DNA from: Rhizobium sp. 11515TR
GTDB taxonomy: Bacteria; Pseudomonadota; Alphaproteobacteria; Rhizobiales; Rhizobiaceae
Length of the DNA stretch: 64,000 nucleotides
Assembly (NCBI RefSeq): GCF_002277895.1
Contig: NZ_CP022998.1
Span: forward strand, 3,019,501 to 3,083,500
Direction of reading: 5' to 3'
Position 1 is the first letter of the stretch, and every line of letters begins with the position of its first letter. Below are positions 1 through 9,006 of the stretch, one piece after another. The position numbers were made by a program, and so were the translations under genes. The notes beneath the pieces are model-generated. The model had not been told where the DNA came from, did not search any database, and worked only from the letters and a program-made list of their open reading frames with translations.

Positions 1-648
1 ACGCAGATGGGCGCCGGACTTGCATCCATCTTGAACGCGACGACGCCGATGTGGACCGTGTTGATCGGCAATCAGCTGACAACGGATGAGCGCCTGACAT
101 CGGCCAAGCTGATCGGCTGCCTCACCGGCCTCCTCGGAACGATCGTGTTGCTCGGACCGAGCGTTACCAGCGGCGGCTCGGTACCCTTCTGGGCACTCTC
201 ATTGCCGATCTTGGCGGCAATCTCCTATGGATTCGCGGCGATTTATGCCAAACGCTTCAAGGGCATCGCGCCGCCGGTTGTGGCAGCGGGCCAGTTGACA
301 GGCTCCTCGCTCATCATGTTGCCAGTTGCGCTGGTGATCGACCAGCCTTGGGCGCTCGCCGCTCCACCTGTGACGGCAATCGTAGCCATTCTCGGCCTGG
401 CGCTGCTATCGACCGCTTTCGCCTACATCCTCTATTTTCGCATCATCGAGCTTGCAGGTGCCACCAACACCTCCCTCGTCACTCTGCTCGTGCCGCCGAG
501 CGCGTTATTGCTCGGCTTCCTCTTTCTCGGCGAGCGAATGGGGCCTGCCGAAATCGCCGGCATGCTGCTCATCGCCGCAGGTCTGCTCGTCCTCGATGGG
601 CGGCTTTTCATATGGATGAAACGCGACGCCAGAACGCGGGAAACATGA
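1..648 (+). CDS. DMT-superfamily (EamA) permease, 5'-truncated
   Basis: Inner-membrane drug/metabolite transporter; the substrate cannot be told from sequence. The frame is open from base 1, so the window starts inside the gene. The ATG at 7 falls in mid-domain (ASILNATTPMWTVLIG is a typical internal EamA segment) and is not the start. What remains is the end of the first EamA repeat and a complete second one (about residues 65-205), with hydrophobic helices such as AAISYGFAAIYAKRF and LGLALLSTAFAYILYF. It ends in a short basic tail. The family usually has about 300 residues and ten helices, so roughly a third is missing upstream. No partner gene follows. Confidence 0.85.
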   Translation, partial: TQMGAGLASILNATTPMWTVLIGNQLTTDERLTSAKLIGCLTGLLGTIVLLGPSVTSGGSVPFWALSLPILAAISYGFAAIYAKRFKGIAPPVVAAGQLTGSSLIMLPVALVIDQPWALAAPPVTAIVAILGLALLSTAFAYILYFRIIELAGATNTSLVTLLVPPSALLLGFLFLGERMGPAEIAGMLLIAAGLLVLDGRLFIWMKRDARTRET

Positions 649-865
649 TCTCCTGCTCCATTCGGATGGTCCACAGTCACAACATATTAATATTTATTCA
701 CAGGCCGTCATCAAGCCAGCAATCGACATTTATAGTTAAATATCAAAATGTTGCCAAAAGCTCATGAATCACAGCGCGAATTCGATACCGCGTCGCAGCA
801 TCGAATGTTCTTTCCAAGCAACACATTTTCGACATAAAATTTAACGGCTGACTGAGGAGGAAGAC

Positions 866-943
866 ATGGGATTAACGCGATCCATCAACGTCCTAGTGGT
901 CGGTGCGGCCTTCGCTTTCGTCGTGACGATGCTCTTCATCTGA
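866..943 (+). CDS. small single-pass membrane protein, 25 aa
   Basis: A 25-codon frame beginning MGLTRSINVLVVGAAFAF and ending in MLFI. A very good ribosome binding site (GAGGAGG, 855-861) lies 4 nt before the ATG. It has a short basic N-terminus and then one hydrophobic helix covering the rest, so it is probably an inner-membrane microprotein. It has its own intergenic space and is followed by a strong terminator at 1007-1039. No function is recognised. The case for coding rests on the ribosome site, the helix and the terminator. Confidence 0.6.
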   Translation: MGLTRSINVLVVGAAFAFVVTMLFI

Positions 944-1006
944 CGGCTCGGCGAAATACGCAAACGACCAAACTCCGAAAAGCTAACAAAACCTCTGTTT
1001 CATTAG

Positions 1007-1039
1007 AAAAGCGCATGCCCCGCCGGACATGCGCTTTTT
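1007..1039. terminator. bidirectional intrinsic terminator
   Basis: The arms AAAAGCGCATG (1007-1017) and CATGCGCTTTT (1028-1038) pair perfectly and carry T-runs on both strands. The hairpin can end the small-protein transcript from the left and the metF transcript from the right. Confidence 0.85.
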
Positions 1040-1063
1040 CATGAGCTCGCGCGACATCATACT

Positions 1064-1966
1064 TTAGGCGGCGGCGCCGGCCCGTGCATCCACCTTGCGC
1101 TCAAGGCCCAGCCGTTCAAGCACGGCGGAAACCAGTGCCGAACGGTTCATTGTATAGAGATGAAACTCGTGAATACCACGGCGCACCAGATCCTGGATCT
1201 GATCGGCGGCAACTTCAGCGGCAACCTTGGCGCGCTCCTCGACATCCTCATCCAACCCATCAAAACGCTCGTCGAGCCAGGTCGGAATATTCGTGCCGCA
1301 GGCGCCGGCGAAACGCTTGAGTTGCGTCAGGTTCTGAATCGGCATGATGCCCGGCACGACGGGAATCTTGATGCCGGCTGCGCGAACGCGATCGTGATAA
1401 CGCTCGAAAGCATCATTATCGAAGAAGAACTGCGTCAGGGCCCGGTCGGCACCATTGTCCGCCTTGCGCTTCAGCATATCGATATCGGCTGCCGTATCGC
1501 GGCTTTCCGGATGCTTTTCAGGATAGGCGGAGACGGAAATATCGAAATCGCCGCGCTCGCGCAAAGCCTGCACCAGTTCCGCAGCATTGGCATAGCCGCC
1601 CGGATGAGGCTGATAGGCCGCGCCGACACCACCCGGCGGATCGCCGCGCAGCGCAACGAAACGGCGAACGCCGGCAGCCAGAAACTCGTCGATCACCCGA
1701 TGCGTGTCCTCACGCGTGGCACCGACGCAAGTCAGATGCGATGCGGTCGTGAACGGCGTCTCATGGATCATCTTGCGCACGGCGGAAAGCGTTGGCGCTT
1801 TGGTCGAACCGCCTGCCCCATACGTGACTGAAACGAACTCAGTGTCCCAATCGCTGAGCTCCTCAACGGTGTTCCACAGCTGCTGCTCGGCCTCCTCCGA
1901 CTTCGGCGGAAAGAACTCGAAGGAGATGCGGATACCGTCGCTACGGCTTTCTGATCTCGAAGACAT
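1064..1966 (-). CDS. metF: 5,10-methylenetetrahydrofolate reductase
   Basis: Flavoenzyme reducing 5,10-methylene-THF to 5-methyl-THF, the methyl donor for MetH (encoded at 36525-40301). The 300-aa product has the family's usual length. It carries the N-terminal FEFFPPKS motif with the catalytic Glu, the HLTCVG segment, and RRFVALRGDPP of the folate/FAD barrel. The start is the ATG at 1966, with GGGAGAG 6 nt upstream; a TTG 18 nt earlier in frame has no ribosome site. The ATG lies one base after the stop of the upstream ArsR-methyltransferase gene, so the two are a translationally coupled operon, probably controlled by the operator at 3012-3027. Confidence 0.95.
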   Translation of the reverse strand: MSSRSESRSDGIRISFEFFPPKSEEAEQQLWNTVEELSDWDTEFVSVTYGAGGSTKAPTLSAVRKMIHETPFTTASHLTCVGATREDTHRVIDEFLAAGVRRFVALRGDPPGGVGAAYQPHPGGYANAAELVQALRERGDFDISVSAYPEKHPESRDTAADIDMLKRKADNGADRALTQFFFDNDAFERYHDRVRAAGIKIPVVPGIMPIQNLTQLKRFAGACGTNIPTWLDERFDGLDEDVEERAKVAAEVAADQIQDLVRRGIHEFHLYTMNRSALVSAVLERLGLERKVDARAGAAA

Positions 1967-1967
1967 G

Positions 1968-2993
1968 TCAAACTCTCCCGGCAAGAATGGGGGATGACTG
2001 GTAGCCCTGGTCGGACGCGATCAGCAACCGCGGGTCGCGCGCCAGCCAGATGGTGACGGTCAGCGCCTGGCCGCCTTCCCTCCCCGAATGAAGATCCTGC
2101 ACGCGCTCCACATCCAGCCCCGCCAGTTTCAGCCAATCCGAAATGGTCTGATGCGAGAAGCCGAGGCGCAGATGCGCATGCTCGTCACGCAGATATTCCA
2201 GCCCGTGCGGCGCGAGGTCGATGATGACAAGCCGGCCGCCGGGCCGCAGCATTCGCGCGGCTTCATTGATGGCAACCTCAGGCTGATCAAGGAAGTGCAG
2301 CACCTGGTGGATGGCAATGAGATCGAAATCCTGCTGCTCGAGCGGCAGGTTGAAAATATCGCCATGCCGCACCGAGGCAGCGGTGATATTGGCCCGGTCG
2401 AGATTGGCGCGGGCGACCGCCAGCATGTCACGGCTGGCATCGATGCCGACGGCGCGGCGATAGTGTCCAGCCAGAAGCTGTAGCATCCTGCCCGTGCCCG
2501 TACCGAGATCGAGGAAGGAGTCGATCGGCTGCGGACCAATGAGATCGATCAGCGCCTTGTCGACATCCTCATCCGCGACATGGAGACGCCGCAGCTCATC
2601 CCACTCGGCAGCATTTCGGCTAAAATAGGCTTGGGCACGCTCGGCGCGAATACGCTTTACGGAGGCGAGACGTTCTCCGTCACGCAACAGCACCGTATCC
2701 TTTTCGGCGGTATGGCGCAGCAGGCTGCGCGCCAACGTGACGGCCTTGCCCTCCTGCTTCAGGCGGAAATAGGCCCAGGCGCCCTCCTGATAACGATCGA
2801 TCAGCCCGGCTTCACCGAGCAGCTTGAGATGCCGGGAAATGCGAGGCTGCGACTGACCGAGAATTTCGGTAAGGTCGGTCACTGTGAGATCGCCGGCCGC
2901 CAGTAGCGCCAGAAGGCGCAGCCTAGTCGGCTCGCCGACCGCCTTCAGCACGTCTACTACGTCATCCAAACCGAGTTTAACCAGATCCGTCAT
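1968..2993 (-). CDS. ArsR-family regulator fused to a SAM-dependent methyltransferase domain
   Basis: 341 residues. Residues about 1-95 are an ArsR winged helix (GEPTRLRLLALLA, then ILGQSQPRISRHLKLL as recognition helix). Residues about 110-330 are a class I methyltransferase with motif I FLDLGTGTGRMLQLL and later LRPGGRLVIIDLAPHG. It lies directly upstream of metF, and the same palindrome precedes this gene and metH. It is therefore probably the local regulator of methionine/SAM metabolism, similar in role to SahR-type ArsR regulators; that is inference. The C-terminal domain may sense SAM or SAH, or methylate an unknown substrate. ATG 2993 is preferred over an in-frame TTG at 3008, which would sit almost against the operator. 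Confidence 0.85.
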   Translation of the reverse strand: MTDLVKLGLDDVVDVLKAVGEPTRLRLLALLAAGDLTVTDLTEILGQSQPRISRHLKLLGEAGLIDRYQEGAWAYFRLKQEGKAVTLARSLLRHTAEKDTVLLRDGERLASVKRIRAERAQAYFSRNAAEWDELRRLHVADEDVDKALIDLIGPQPIDSFLDLGTGTGRMLQLLAGHYRRAVGIDASRDMLAVARANLDRANITAASVRHGDIFNLPLEQQDFDLIAIHQVLHFLDQPEVAINEAARMLRPGGRLVIIDLAPHGLEYLRDEHAHLRLGFSHQTISDWLKLAGLDVERVQDLHSGREGGQALTVTIWLARDPRLLIASDQGYQSSPILAGRV

Positions 2994-3011
2994 TTCACAC
3001 CCAATCAAGAT

Positions 3012-3027
3012 ATAAAGATATCTTTAT
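3012..3027. promoter_or_regulatory. palindromic operator ATAAAGATATCTTTAT before the metF operon
   Basis: A perfect 16-bp palindrome 18 nt upstream of the ArsR-methyltransferase start. The same sequence, within a 20-bp palindrome, precedes metH at 40344-40363. It is a probable ArsR-type dimer site giving autoregulation. Confidence 0.75.
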
Positions 3028-3136
3028 GTGATTTGAATGAACTCCGCAAGAGCTAATCACCGAAGAGACCAGTAGAGCGTCGGAAATCTGTTAGTTTTTG
3101 TCGGCGGGGGAATATATGCGTCCTGCTTAAGGCAAA

Positions 3137-3163
3137 GAAAAACCCCGGACCTGCCGGGGTTCT
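3137..3163 (-). terminator. intrinsic terminator of ettA
   Basis: On the minus strand an 8-bp GC-rich stem (AACCCCGG 3141-3148 with CCGGGGTT 3154-3161) and a 5-nt loop is followed by a T-rich run. It lies about 25 nt after the ettA stop. Confidence 0.85.
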
Positions 3164-3186
3164 CCATGACGGAAAGACAGCAAACT

Positions 3187-4836
3187 TTATCGTGTCAGGC
3201 GCTTGTGCGCCTGGCTGCCCGGATTGAGAGCATCGGGGCCGAGGCGGCGGACCTTGTCCTGTTCGTAATCTTCGAAATTGCCTTCGAACCATTCGACATG
3301 ACCTTCGCCTTCAAAGGCCAGGATATGCGTGGCCAGGCGGTCGAGGAACATGCGGTCGTGGCTGATGATGATGGCGCAACCGGCGAAGTTTTCGAGTGCG
3401 CTTTCCAGCGCGCCCAGCGTTTCCGTATCGAGGTCGTTGGTCGGTTCGTCGAGCAGAAGCACGTTGCCGCCGGACTTCAGCATCTTGGCCAGGTGCACGC
3501 GATTGCGCTGACCGCCGGAGAGACTGCCGACCTTCTGCTGCTGGTCGCCGCCCTTGAAGTTAAAGGCGCCGCAATAGGCGCGCGAGTTCATGTCGAACTT
3601 GCCGAGCTTGATGATTTCGGCGCCACCGGAGATTTCCTCCCATACCGTCTTGTTGCCATCAAGCGCGTCGCGGCTCTGGTCGACATAGCTGAGATGCACG
3701 GTCTCGCCGATGCGGATCGAGCCGGAATCCGGCTTTTCCTGCCCGGTGATCATCTTGAACAGGGTCGTCTTGCCGGCGCCGTTCGGGCCGATAATGCCGA
3801 CGATGCCGCCGGGCGGCAGCTTGATCGACAGATCGTTGATCAGCGTGCGACCTTCGAAACCCTTGGTGATGCCCTCCATCTCGATCACCACCTGGCCGAG
3901 ACGCTCGCTGACTGGAATGATGATCTGCGCATCGCCAGGACGCTGATTTTCGGCAGCATCGACCAGCTGTTCGTAAGCGTTGATACGCGCCTTGGACTTG
4001 GCCTGACGGGCCTTGGGGCTGGAGGCGATCCATTCCTGTTCGCGGCTGATCGCCTTCTGGCGGCCAGCTTCTTCGCGGGCTTCCTGAAGCATGCGCTTGG
4101 CCTTGGCCTGCAGATAGGCCGAGTAGTTACCTTCGTAGGGAATGCCGCGGCCACGGTCGAGTTCGAGAATCCAGCCGGTAACATTGTCGAGGAAGTAGCG
4201 GTCGTGGGTGATCATCATCACGGCACCCGGATAGTCGCGCAGGTGCTTTTCCAGCCAGGCAATGGTCTCGGCATCGAGATGGTTGGTTGGTTCGTCGAGC
4301 AGCAGCAGGTCCGGCTGCGAGAGAAGCAGGCGGCAAAGCGCGATACGGCGGCGCTCACCACCGGAAAGGCTGGTGACTTCGGCATCGCGCGGCGGGCAGC
4401 GCAATGCATCCATCGCCATTTCCACCTGGCTTTCCAGATCCCAGAGGTTCTGGCTGTCGATGATATCCTGGAGCTTGGCGCCCTCTTCCGCCGTCTCGTC
4501 GGAATAGTTCATCATCAATTCGTTGTAGCGATTGAGGATTTCGGTTTTCTTGGCAACGCCTTCCATGACGTTTTCGAACACCGTCTTGTTGGGATCGAGC
4601 TGCGGCTCCTGCGGCAGGTAACCGATGGTGGCGCCTTCAGCCAGCCAGGCTTCGCCGGTATATTCCTTGTCGAGGCCGGCCATGATGCGCAGCACGGTCG
4701 ATTTACCTGCGCCGTTCGGACCGAGAATACCGATCTTGGCGTCGGGGTAGAAGGAGAGATGGATATTCTCGAGAATTTTCTTGGCGCCATAGGACTTATT
4801 CAGACCGGCCATATGATAAATGAACTGACGTGCCAT
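3187..4836 (-). CDS. ettA: energy-dependent translational throttle protein EttA (ABC-F ATPase)
   Basis: Cytosolic ribosome-associated ABC-F protein that, in the characterised family member, gates the first elongation step according to ATP/ADP. The 549-aa product is close to the E. coli length of about 555. It has two ABC cassettes: Walker A GPNGAGKST near residue 38 and GPNGAGKTT in the second half, signatures LSGGERRR and LSGGQRNR, and Walker B LLLLDEPTNHLD and VLLLDEPTNDLD. A charged linker/arm with alternating Arg, Lys and Ala lies between them. ATG 4836 (MARQFIYHM) matches the family N-terminus; the frame is open 54 codons upstream but that part looks non-coding. Monocistronic, with its own terminator. 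Confidence 0.95.
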   Translation of the reverse strand: MARQFIYHMAGLNKSYGAKKILENIHLSFYPDAKIGILGPNGAGKSTVLRIMAGLDKEYTGEAWLAEGATIGYLPQEPQLDPNKTVFENVMEGVAKKTEILNRYNELMMNYSDETAEEGAKLQDIIDSQNLWDLESQVEMAMDALRCPPRDAEVTSLSGGERRRIALCRLLLSQPDLLLLDEPTNHLDAETIAWLEKHLRDYPGAVMMITHDRYFLDNVTGWILELDRGRGIPYEGNYSAYLQAKAKRMLQEAREEAGRQKAISREQEWIASSPKARQAKSKARINAYEQLVDAAENQRPGDAQIIIPVSERLGQVVIEMEGITKGFEGRTLINDLSIKLPPGGIVGIIGPNGAGKTTLFKMITGQEKPDSGSIRIGETVHLSYVDQSRDALDGNKTVWEEISGGAEIIKLGKFDMNSRAYCGAFNFKGGDQQQKVGSLSGGQRNRVHLAKMLKSGGNVLLLDEPTNDLDTETLGALESALENFAGCAIIISHDRMFLDRLATHILAFEGEGHVEWFEGNFEDYEQDKVRRLGPDALNPGSQAHKRLTR

Positions 4837-4961
4837 AGCTTGGGTTGCTCCACGGACGAATAGCGTTGCGATTTGTGCCGCTATGTAGGGGAAACCCCGC
4901 CCTCGGGCAACGGCGAAACCTCGTCCAAGGGCATTATCCGCGTCAGAAAAGCCGCATTTTC

Positions 4962-5708
4962 TCAGAAGCCGGCCGCGTCCACCACACCCCGATCGCAACC
5001 GAAGGCGGTGCTGCCGGCACCTTGGATCAGTTTGGCGAGCCGCGGCTCGTTGCCCTGTTGGGGATCGATTGCATCCTCCGAGAGGCCGATGGTCAGCTCC
5101 GAAATCATCCTGACATCGCCGACGCGGCGGCAGCTCATCTTGATGCGCGCATTGGCACCCTCGCCAAAACTCTGGTCAAAAGCGGCCTTGATGCTCTCGG
5201 CATCCAGCTCCTTACCGATATTCTGGGCGAAGAGATCGCGCACGGCCGACGTATTGAGTTCGGCAATCAAGCCGGCGGCGATGGAGAAATATTGGTCCGC
5301 ACTCAGCTTCGTGCAGGTGCCGTGCTTGATCCATTCATGCCGTTCCAGGCCGGATTGGGTGCCCGGCATTGCCTTATCGAGCTTCACCTTCACGTCTTGC
5401 GAAAGCTGGACCGCGGGCAGGTCCTTCCAGTCACGGCCACGATCCGCCTGTTTCAGATCCTCGGAAACATCGCAATATTCCTGCCGCATCGGCCAGAGAC
5501 CATGCAGGGAGAAATTCGTCGCGTCATGATTGTCCGACGACTGGTTGCGGCATTCCGCCTTCTTCTGGTTCGTCTGACAAAATGCCGGCTCCCAGCTTGC
5601 CGCCAGGATAAAGCGCGTCCGTCCACGGCTATGCTCCTGCGCCATAGCGCTAGCTGCCGCCCCGACCGAAACGAGCACAACCGTAAATACCCGAAGCCAC
5701 TGCTTCAT
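4962..5708 (-). CDS. secreted ribonuclease T2 family protein
   Basis: Endoribonuclease cutting RNA through a 2',3'-cyclic intermediate, probably periplasmic. The 248-aa product starts at ATG 5708 with GGAGGT 4 nt upstream. Residues 1-24 are a signal peptide ending AMAQ. Conserved site CAS I is FSLHGLWP (His69) and CAS II is ERHEWIKHGTC (His124, Glu125, His129), so the catalytic set is complete. Cysteines at about 44, 53, 79 and 132 can form the family disulfides. It is probably used for scavenging external RNA as phosphate or nucleoside. It lies head-to-tail upstream of ettA but 125 nt away, so it is probably a separate unit. Confidence 0.9.
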   Translation of the reverse strand: MKQWLRVFTVVLVSVGAAASAMAQEHSRGRTRFILAASWEPAFCQTNQKKAECRNQSSDNHDATNFSLHGLWPMRQEYCDVSEDLKQADRGRDWKDLPAVQLSQDVKVKLDKAMPGTQSGLERHEWIKHGTCTKLSADQYFSIAAGLIAELNTSAVRDLFAQNIGKELDAESIKAAFDQSFGEGANARIKMSCRRVGDVRMISELTIGLSEDAIDPQQGNEPRLAKLIQGAGSTAFGCDRGVVDAAGF

Positions 5709-5873
5709 TCGTACCTCCAACTAGAACATTATAGGAACAAATAAGCAGTTTGAGCGAGCAGATGCAATCCTGAATCGCAGCGCTCGGAAAGATTTATTTC
5801 TGTGAGCTTCACCACCTATCCATTGCAATCGGGCGGATGATAACCTTTCGTCCGAATGGGGAGGAACGGATCT

Positions 5874-6806
5874 ATGTTCGCCGAGACGAAGCGCTTGAAA
5901 AGTCCGACGGGCGCAACCCTTGCCTATCATCATTTGCCGGCGGTAACCGATGCTCGCGGCATCCTGCTGATATCGCACGGTCTTGCCGAGCATTCTCGCC
6001 GATATGAGGCCTTTGCCGATGCGATGGCAGGCCAAGGTTTTCATGTCTACGCTCACGATCATCGCGGTCACGGGGAGACCATCGCTCACGATGCGCCGAT
6101 TGGCCGCTTTGCGCGAAGAGATGGAGTGGGATTGGTCATCGCCGACGTGCTCGCCGTGCGCGAGCTAGCCGCAAGTGCCCATCCCGGCCTGCCGATCATC
6201 CTGTTCGGGCATTCCATGGGCGGATTGATCAGCCTGAACACCGTCGTCACGCATCCGGGCAAGTTCGATGCGGTCACCGTCTGGAATTCCAATTTCAATC
6301 CAGGCCTTGCTGGTCGTGCCGCCCAACTCATCCTGAAAACGGAGCGTATGTTCAAGGGATCGGACGTTCCCAGCGGACCGTTGCCGAAACTAACCTTCGG
6401 CACCTGGGGTCAATCGATCGCCAACCGCCGCACCGATTTCGACTGGCTCTCGCGCATTCCCGAAGAGGTGGACAAATATATCGCCGATCCGCTTTGCGGC
6501 TTCGATGCCTCCGTTTCGCTCTGGCTCGACCTGTTCGAACTCGCCTTCCGCGCACCGCAAAGAAGCTATCTCAACCGTCTCCGGCGGAATCTGCCGATCC
6601 ATCTCGTCGGCGGCGGCAAGGATCCTGCGACGGACAACGCGAAAGCGATTTCCTGGCTAGCAAAGCATTTGAAAAGAGCCGGCTTCTCTCGTATCACCAC
6701 CGAAATCTATCCCGACATGCGGCACGAAACGCTCAACGAAATCGGTGCCGAAGAAGCCATTTCCCGCTTTGCCGACTGGTGCAGAACGGTGGTGGCAAAG
6801 ACCTGA
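5874..6806 (+). CDS. alpha/beta hydrolase, lysophospholipase/monoacylglycerol lipase-like
   Basis: Serine hydrolase of the Hydrolase_4 group, 310 aa. The nucleophile elbow is FGHSMGGLIS (Ser114). The oxyanion region is LISHGLAEHSRRY, followed by YAHDHRGHGET. The likely acid is the Asp in GGGKDPATDN and the base the His in YPDMRHETLN. The start is ATG 5874, seven nt after GGGGAGG; an in-frame ATG at 5856 overlaps that ribosome site and is unlikely. There is no signal peptide, so it is cytosolic. A DMT permease follows 19 nt later and is probably co-transcribed. The substrate is unknown: lysophospholipids or monoacylglycerol fit the family. Confidence 0.85.
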   Translation: MFAETKRLKSPTGATLAYHHLPAVTDARGILLISHGLAEHSRRYEAFADAMAGQGFHVYAHDHRGHGETIAHDAPIGRFARRDGVGLVIADVLAVRELAASAHPGLPIILFGHSMGGLISLNTVVTHPGKFDAVTVWNSNFNPGLAGRAAQLILKTERMFKGSDVPSGPLPKLTFGTWGQSIANRRTDFDWLSRIPEEVDKYIADPLCGFDASVSLWLDLFELAFRAPQRSYLNRLRRNLPIHLVGGGKDPATDNAKAISWLAKHLKRAGFSRITTEIYPDMRHETLNEIGAEEAISRFADWCRTVVAKT

Positions 6807-6825
6807 TTCTCAAGGAAATTCTGCA

Positions 6826-7785
6826 ATGACCACCTCCAGCGGCTCCTCGGTCCGATTGCCGCAATCGGAGCTGACCTTCGGCCTGTCGATGATGTTTCTA
6901 TCCGTCGTCCTCTCGCCGGTCATGGATATCTTCTCCAAACTCGCGGCAACCACCATTCCGCCGGCTGAAGTCACCGCTGCACGCTTCATCTTTCAGTCGC
7001 TCTTTACCCTGCCAATGATGGCGTTGCGCGGGCAGTGGGGCGTATGGTCGTGGCGCCATAGCGGCGTGCACGCGATCCGCGCCGCCCTTTTGACGCTGTC
7101 CATGGTCTCGTTCGTGACCGCGCTGCAGGTCATGGAAGTGGCCGATGCCATTGCCATCTTTTTCGTCGAGCCGATGATGCTCACCATCCTCAGCAGTATA
7201 TTCCTCAAGGAAACCATTGGCTGGCGTCGTTATACGGCCTGCGCAGTCGGCTTTCTTGGTGCCATGCTAATCATCCAGCCGAGCTTCCAGGAAGTCGGTT
7301 TCGTTGCCCTATTGCCCGTCGTCACGGCACTCTGTGTTGCGGTTTATGTGATCATCACGCGCGTCGTCTCCCATAGCGAAGATGCGTGGCCGCTGCAGTT
7401 CCAAACGGGCCTATGGGGTATAGGCTTCAGTCTGATCCTGCTTGGCATCGGCAAAGCTACGGGATCTGTAATCCTTTATCCGGTTATTCCGGATCTCACG
7501 GCAATGCTCTATTTGCTCGGCGTCGGCGCAACTGCGGCGGCCTCTGGCATCCTAACGGTCTATGCCTATCGCGCAGTACAAGCCTCGACGCTTGCGCCCC
7601 TGCAGTATTTCGAGATCGTTTCGGCAACGATCTTCGGCTGGCTCGTCTTCGACAATTTCCCGGATGCGATCAAGTGGCTCGGCATCCTCATCATCATCGG
7701 CTCAGGGCTTTACATTCTCTGGCGCGAGCGGCGCTTTGCTTCCAGACCGGTATCCGATACATCTGAAACAGCATTCACGCCTTAA
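6826..7785 (+). CDS. DMT-superfamily (EamA) permease
   Basis: Predicted ten-helix inner-membrane transporter, 319 aa, with two EamA repeats (about residues 20-155 and 165-300). Typical segments are FVTALQVMEVADAIAIFFVE at the end of the first repeat and YRAVQASTLAPLQYFEIV in the second. It starts at ATG 6826 after AAGGAA, 19 nt downstream of the hydrolase. A CoA-transferase gene begins 18 nt after its stop, so it sits in a probable four-gene run (hydrolase, permease, CoA-transferase, TPP enzyme) and may move a metabolite of that set. The substrate cannot be read from sequence. Confidence 0.88.
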   Translation: MTTSSGSSVRLPQSELTFGLSMMFLSVVLSPVMDIFSKLAATTIPPAEVTAARFIFQSLFTLPMMALRGQWGVWSWRHSGVHAIRAALLTLSMVSFVTALQVMEVADAIAIFFVEPMMLTILSSIFLKETIGWRRYTACAVGFLGAMLIIQPSFQEVGFVALLPVVTALCVAVYVIITRVVSHSEDAWPLQFQTGLWGIGFSLILLGIGKATGSVILYPVIPDLTAMLYLLGVGATAAASGILTVYAYRAVQASTLAPLQYFEIVSATIFGWLVFDNFPDAIKWLGILIIIGSGLYILWRERRFASRPVSDTSETAFTP

Positions 7786-7803
7786 GCGGGAGAGCGGACA
7801 GAC

Positions 7804-9006
7804 ATGACAGAACAAAAGACCAAGAAACCTCCGCTGTCCGGTATTCGCGTCATCGAACTCGCCCGCGTGCTGGCCGGCCCCTGGGCCGGGCAGATGCTGG
7901 CTGATCTCGGCGCCGATGTCATCAAGGTGGAAAATCCCGACGGCGGCGACGATACGCGCCAATGGGGGCCGCCCTTCGTCGAGGGCAAGGATGGCGAAAA
8001 TCTCTCTGCCGCCTATTACCATTCCGCCAATCGCGGTAAGCGCTCTATCACCGCCGATCTCAAGACCGAAGAAGGCCAGGAACTGGTGCGCCGTCTGGTG
8101 AAGACGGCCGATGTGGTGATCGAGAATTTCAAGCTCGGCGGCCTGGTAAAATACGGGCTGGATTATGAAAGCCTGAAGAAGATCAATCCCCGCATCGTCT
8201 ATTGCTCGATTACCGGCTTCGGCCAGACCGGCCCCTATGCCAGTCTCGCCGGCTATGACTATATCGTCCAAGGCATGTCCGGTTTCATGTCGATCACGGG
8301 CGAACCGGATGGTCAGCCGATGAAGGCGGGCGTCGCGATCGCCGATATCTTCACCGGCATCTATGCCGTCTCGGCAATCGAGGCCGCCCTGATCCACGCT
8401 CTCAAGACCGGGGAAGGACAACTCATCGACATGGCGCTGCTCGATGTGCAATCGGCCGTACTGGCCAACCAGAACATGAATTATCTGATCTCCCGCAAGC
8501 CGCCCGTACGGCTCGGCAACTCTCATCCGAATATCTCACCCTATGAAGTCGTGCCCACCGCCGATGGCTATCTCATCCTTGCTGTCGGCAATGATGGACA
8601 GTTCCGGCGCCTATGCGCCATTCTCGGGGTGGAAACCCATGCCGATGACGAGCGCTATGCGACCAACAAGGCTCGCGTCGCCAACCGCAACGAGGTACGC
8701 GCCTTCATCTCGTCGGAGACGCTGAAGTGGAATAAGGCAGAGCTGCTGAAAGCTTGCGAGGCCAACGCCGTTCCGGCCGGTGCCATCAACACGATCGAGG
8801 ATATGTTCGCCGATCCGCAGATTGTGGCGAGGGGCCTGAGGATCGATCTCGAAGATAGCGCCGGCACCGTCATCCCGAGCGTGCGCACGCCAATCGTGCT
8901 GTCGGAAACGCCGCTAACCTATACGCGGCCAAGCCCGCGCCTCGGCGAACATCAGGAGGAAGTTCTGGCTGAATTGGCCGAACTGGAGGGAAAGGCGGGG
9001 ACATGA
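7804..9006 (+). CDS. family III CoA-transferase (CaiB/BaiF)
   Basis: Moves CoA between carboxylic acids in the cytosol. The 400-aa product opens with GIRVIELARVLAGPWAGQML and then LGADVIKVENPDGGDD, the family's CoA-binding N-terminus. The probable catalytic Asp lies in GEGQLIDMALLDVQ (the position equivalent to Asp169 of formyl-CoA transferase). A ribosome site GGGAGAG precedes ATG 7804. Its stop overlaps the next start by 4 nt (ATGA), so it is translationally coupled to the TPP-dependent enzyme. Formyl-CoA, succinyl-CoA:glutarate and other substrates all occur in this family; the partner gene does not settle it. Confidence 0.9.
   Translation: MTEQKTKKPPLSGIRVIELARVLAGPWAGQMLADLGADVIKVENPDGGDDTRQWGPPFVEGKDGENLSAAYYHSANRGKRSITADLKTEEGQELVRRLVKTADVVIENFKLGGLVKYGLDYESLKKINPRIVYCSITGFGQTGPYASLAGYDYIVQGMSGFMSITGEPDGQPMKAGVAIADIFTGIYAVSAIEAALIHALKTGEGQLIDMALLDVQSAVLANQNMNYLISRKPPVRLGNSHPNISPYEVVPTADGYLILAVGNDGQFRRLCAILGVETHADDERYATNKARVANRNEVRAFISSETLKWNKAELLKACEANAVPAGAINTIEDMFADPQIVARGLRIDLEDSAGTVIPSVRTPIVLSETPLTYTRPSPRLGEHQEEVLAELAELEGKAGT

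Noticed and set aside
3166..4863. Long open frame (565 codons) on the plus strand
   Set aside because: Lies antisense over the whole of ettA, whose motifs are unmistakable. High GC at third positions opens such frames; the translation has no domain.
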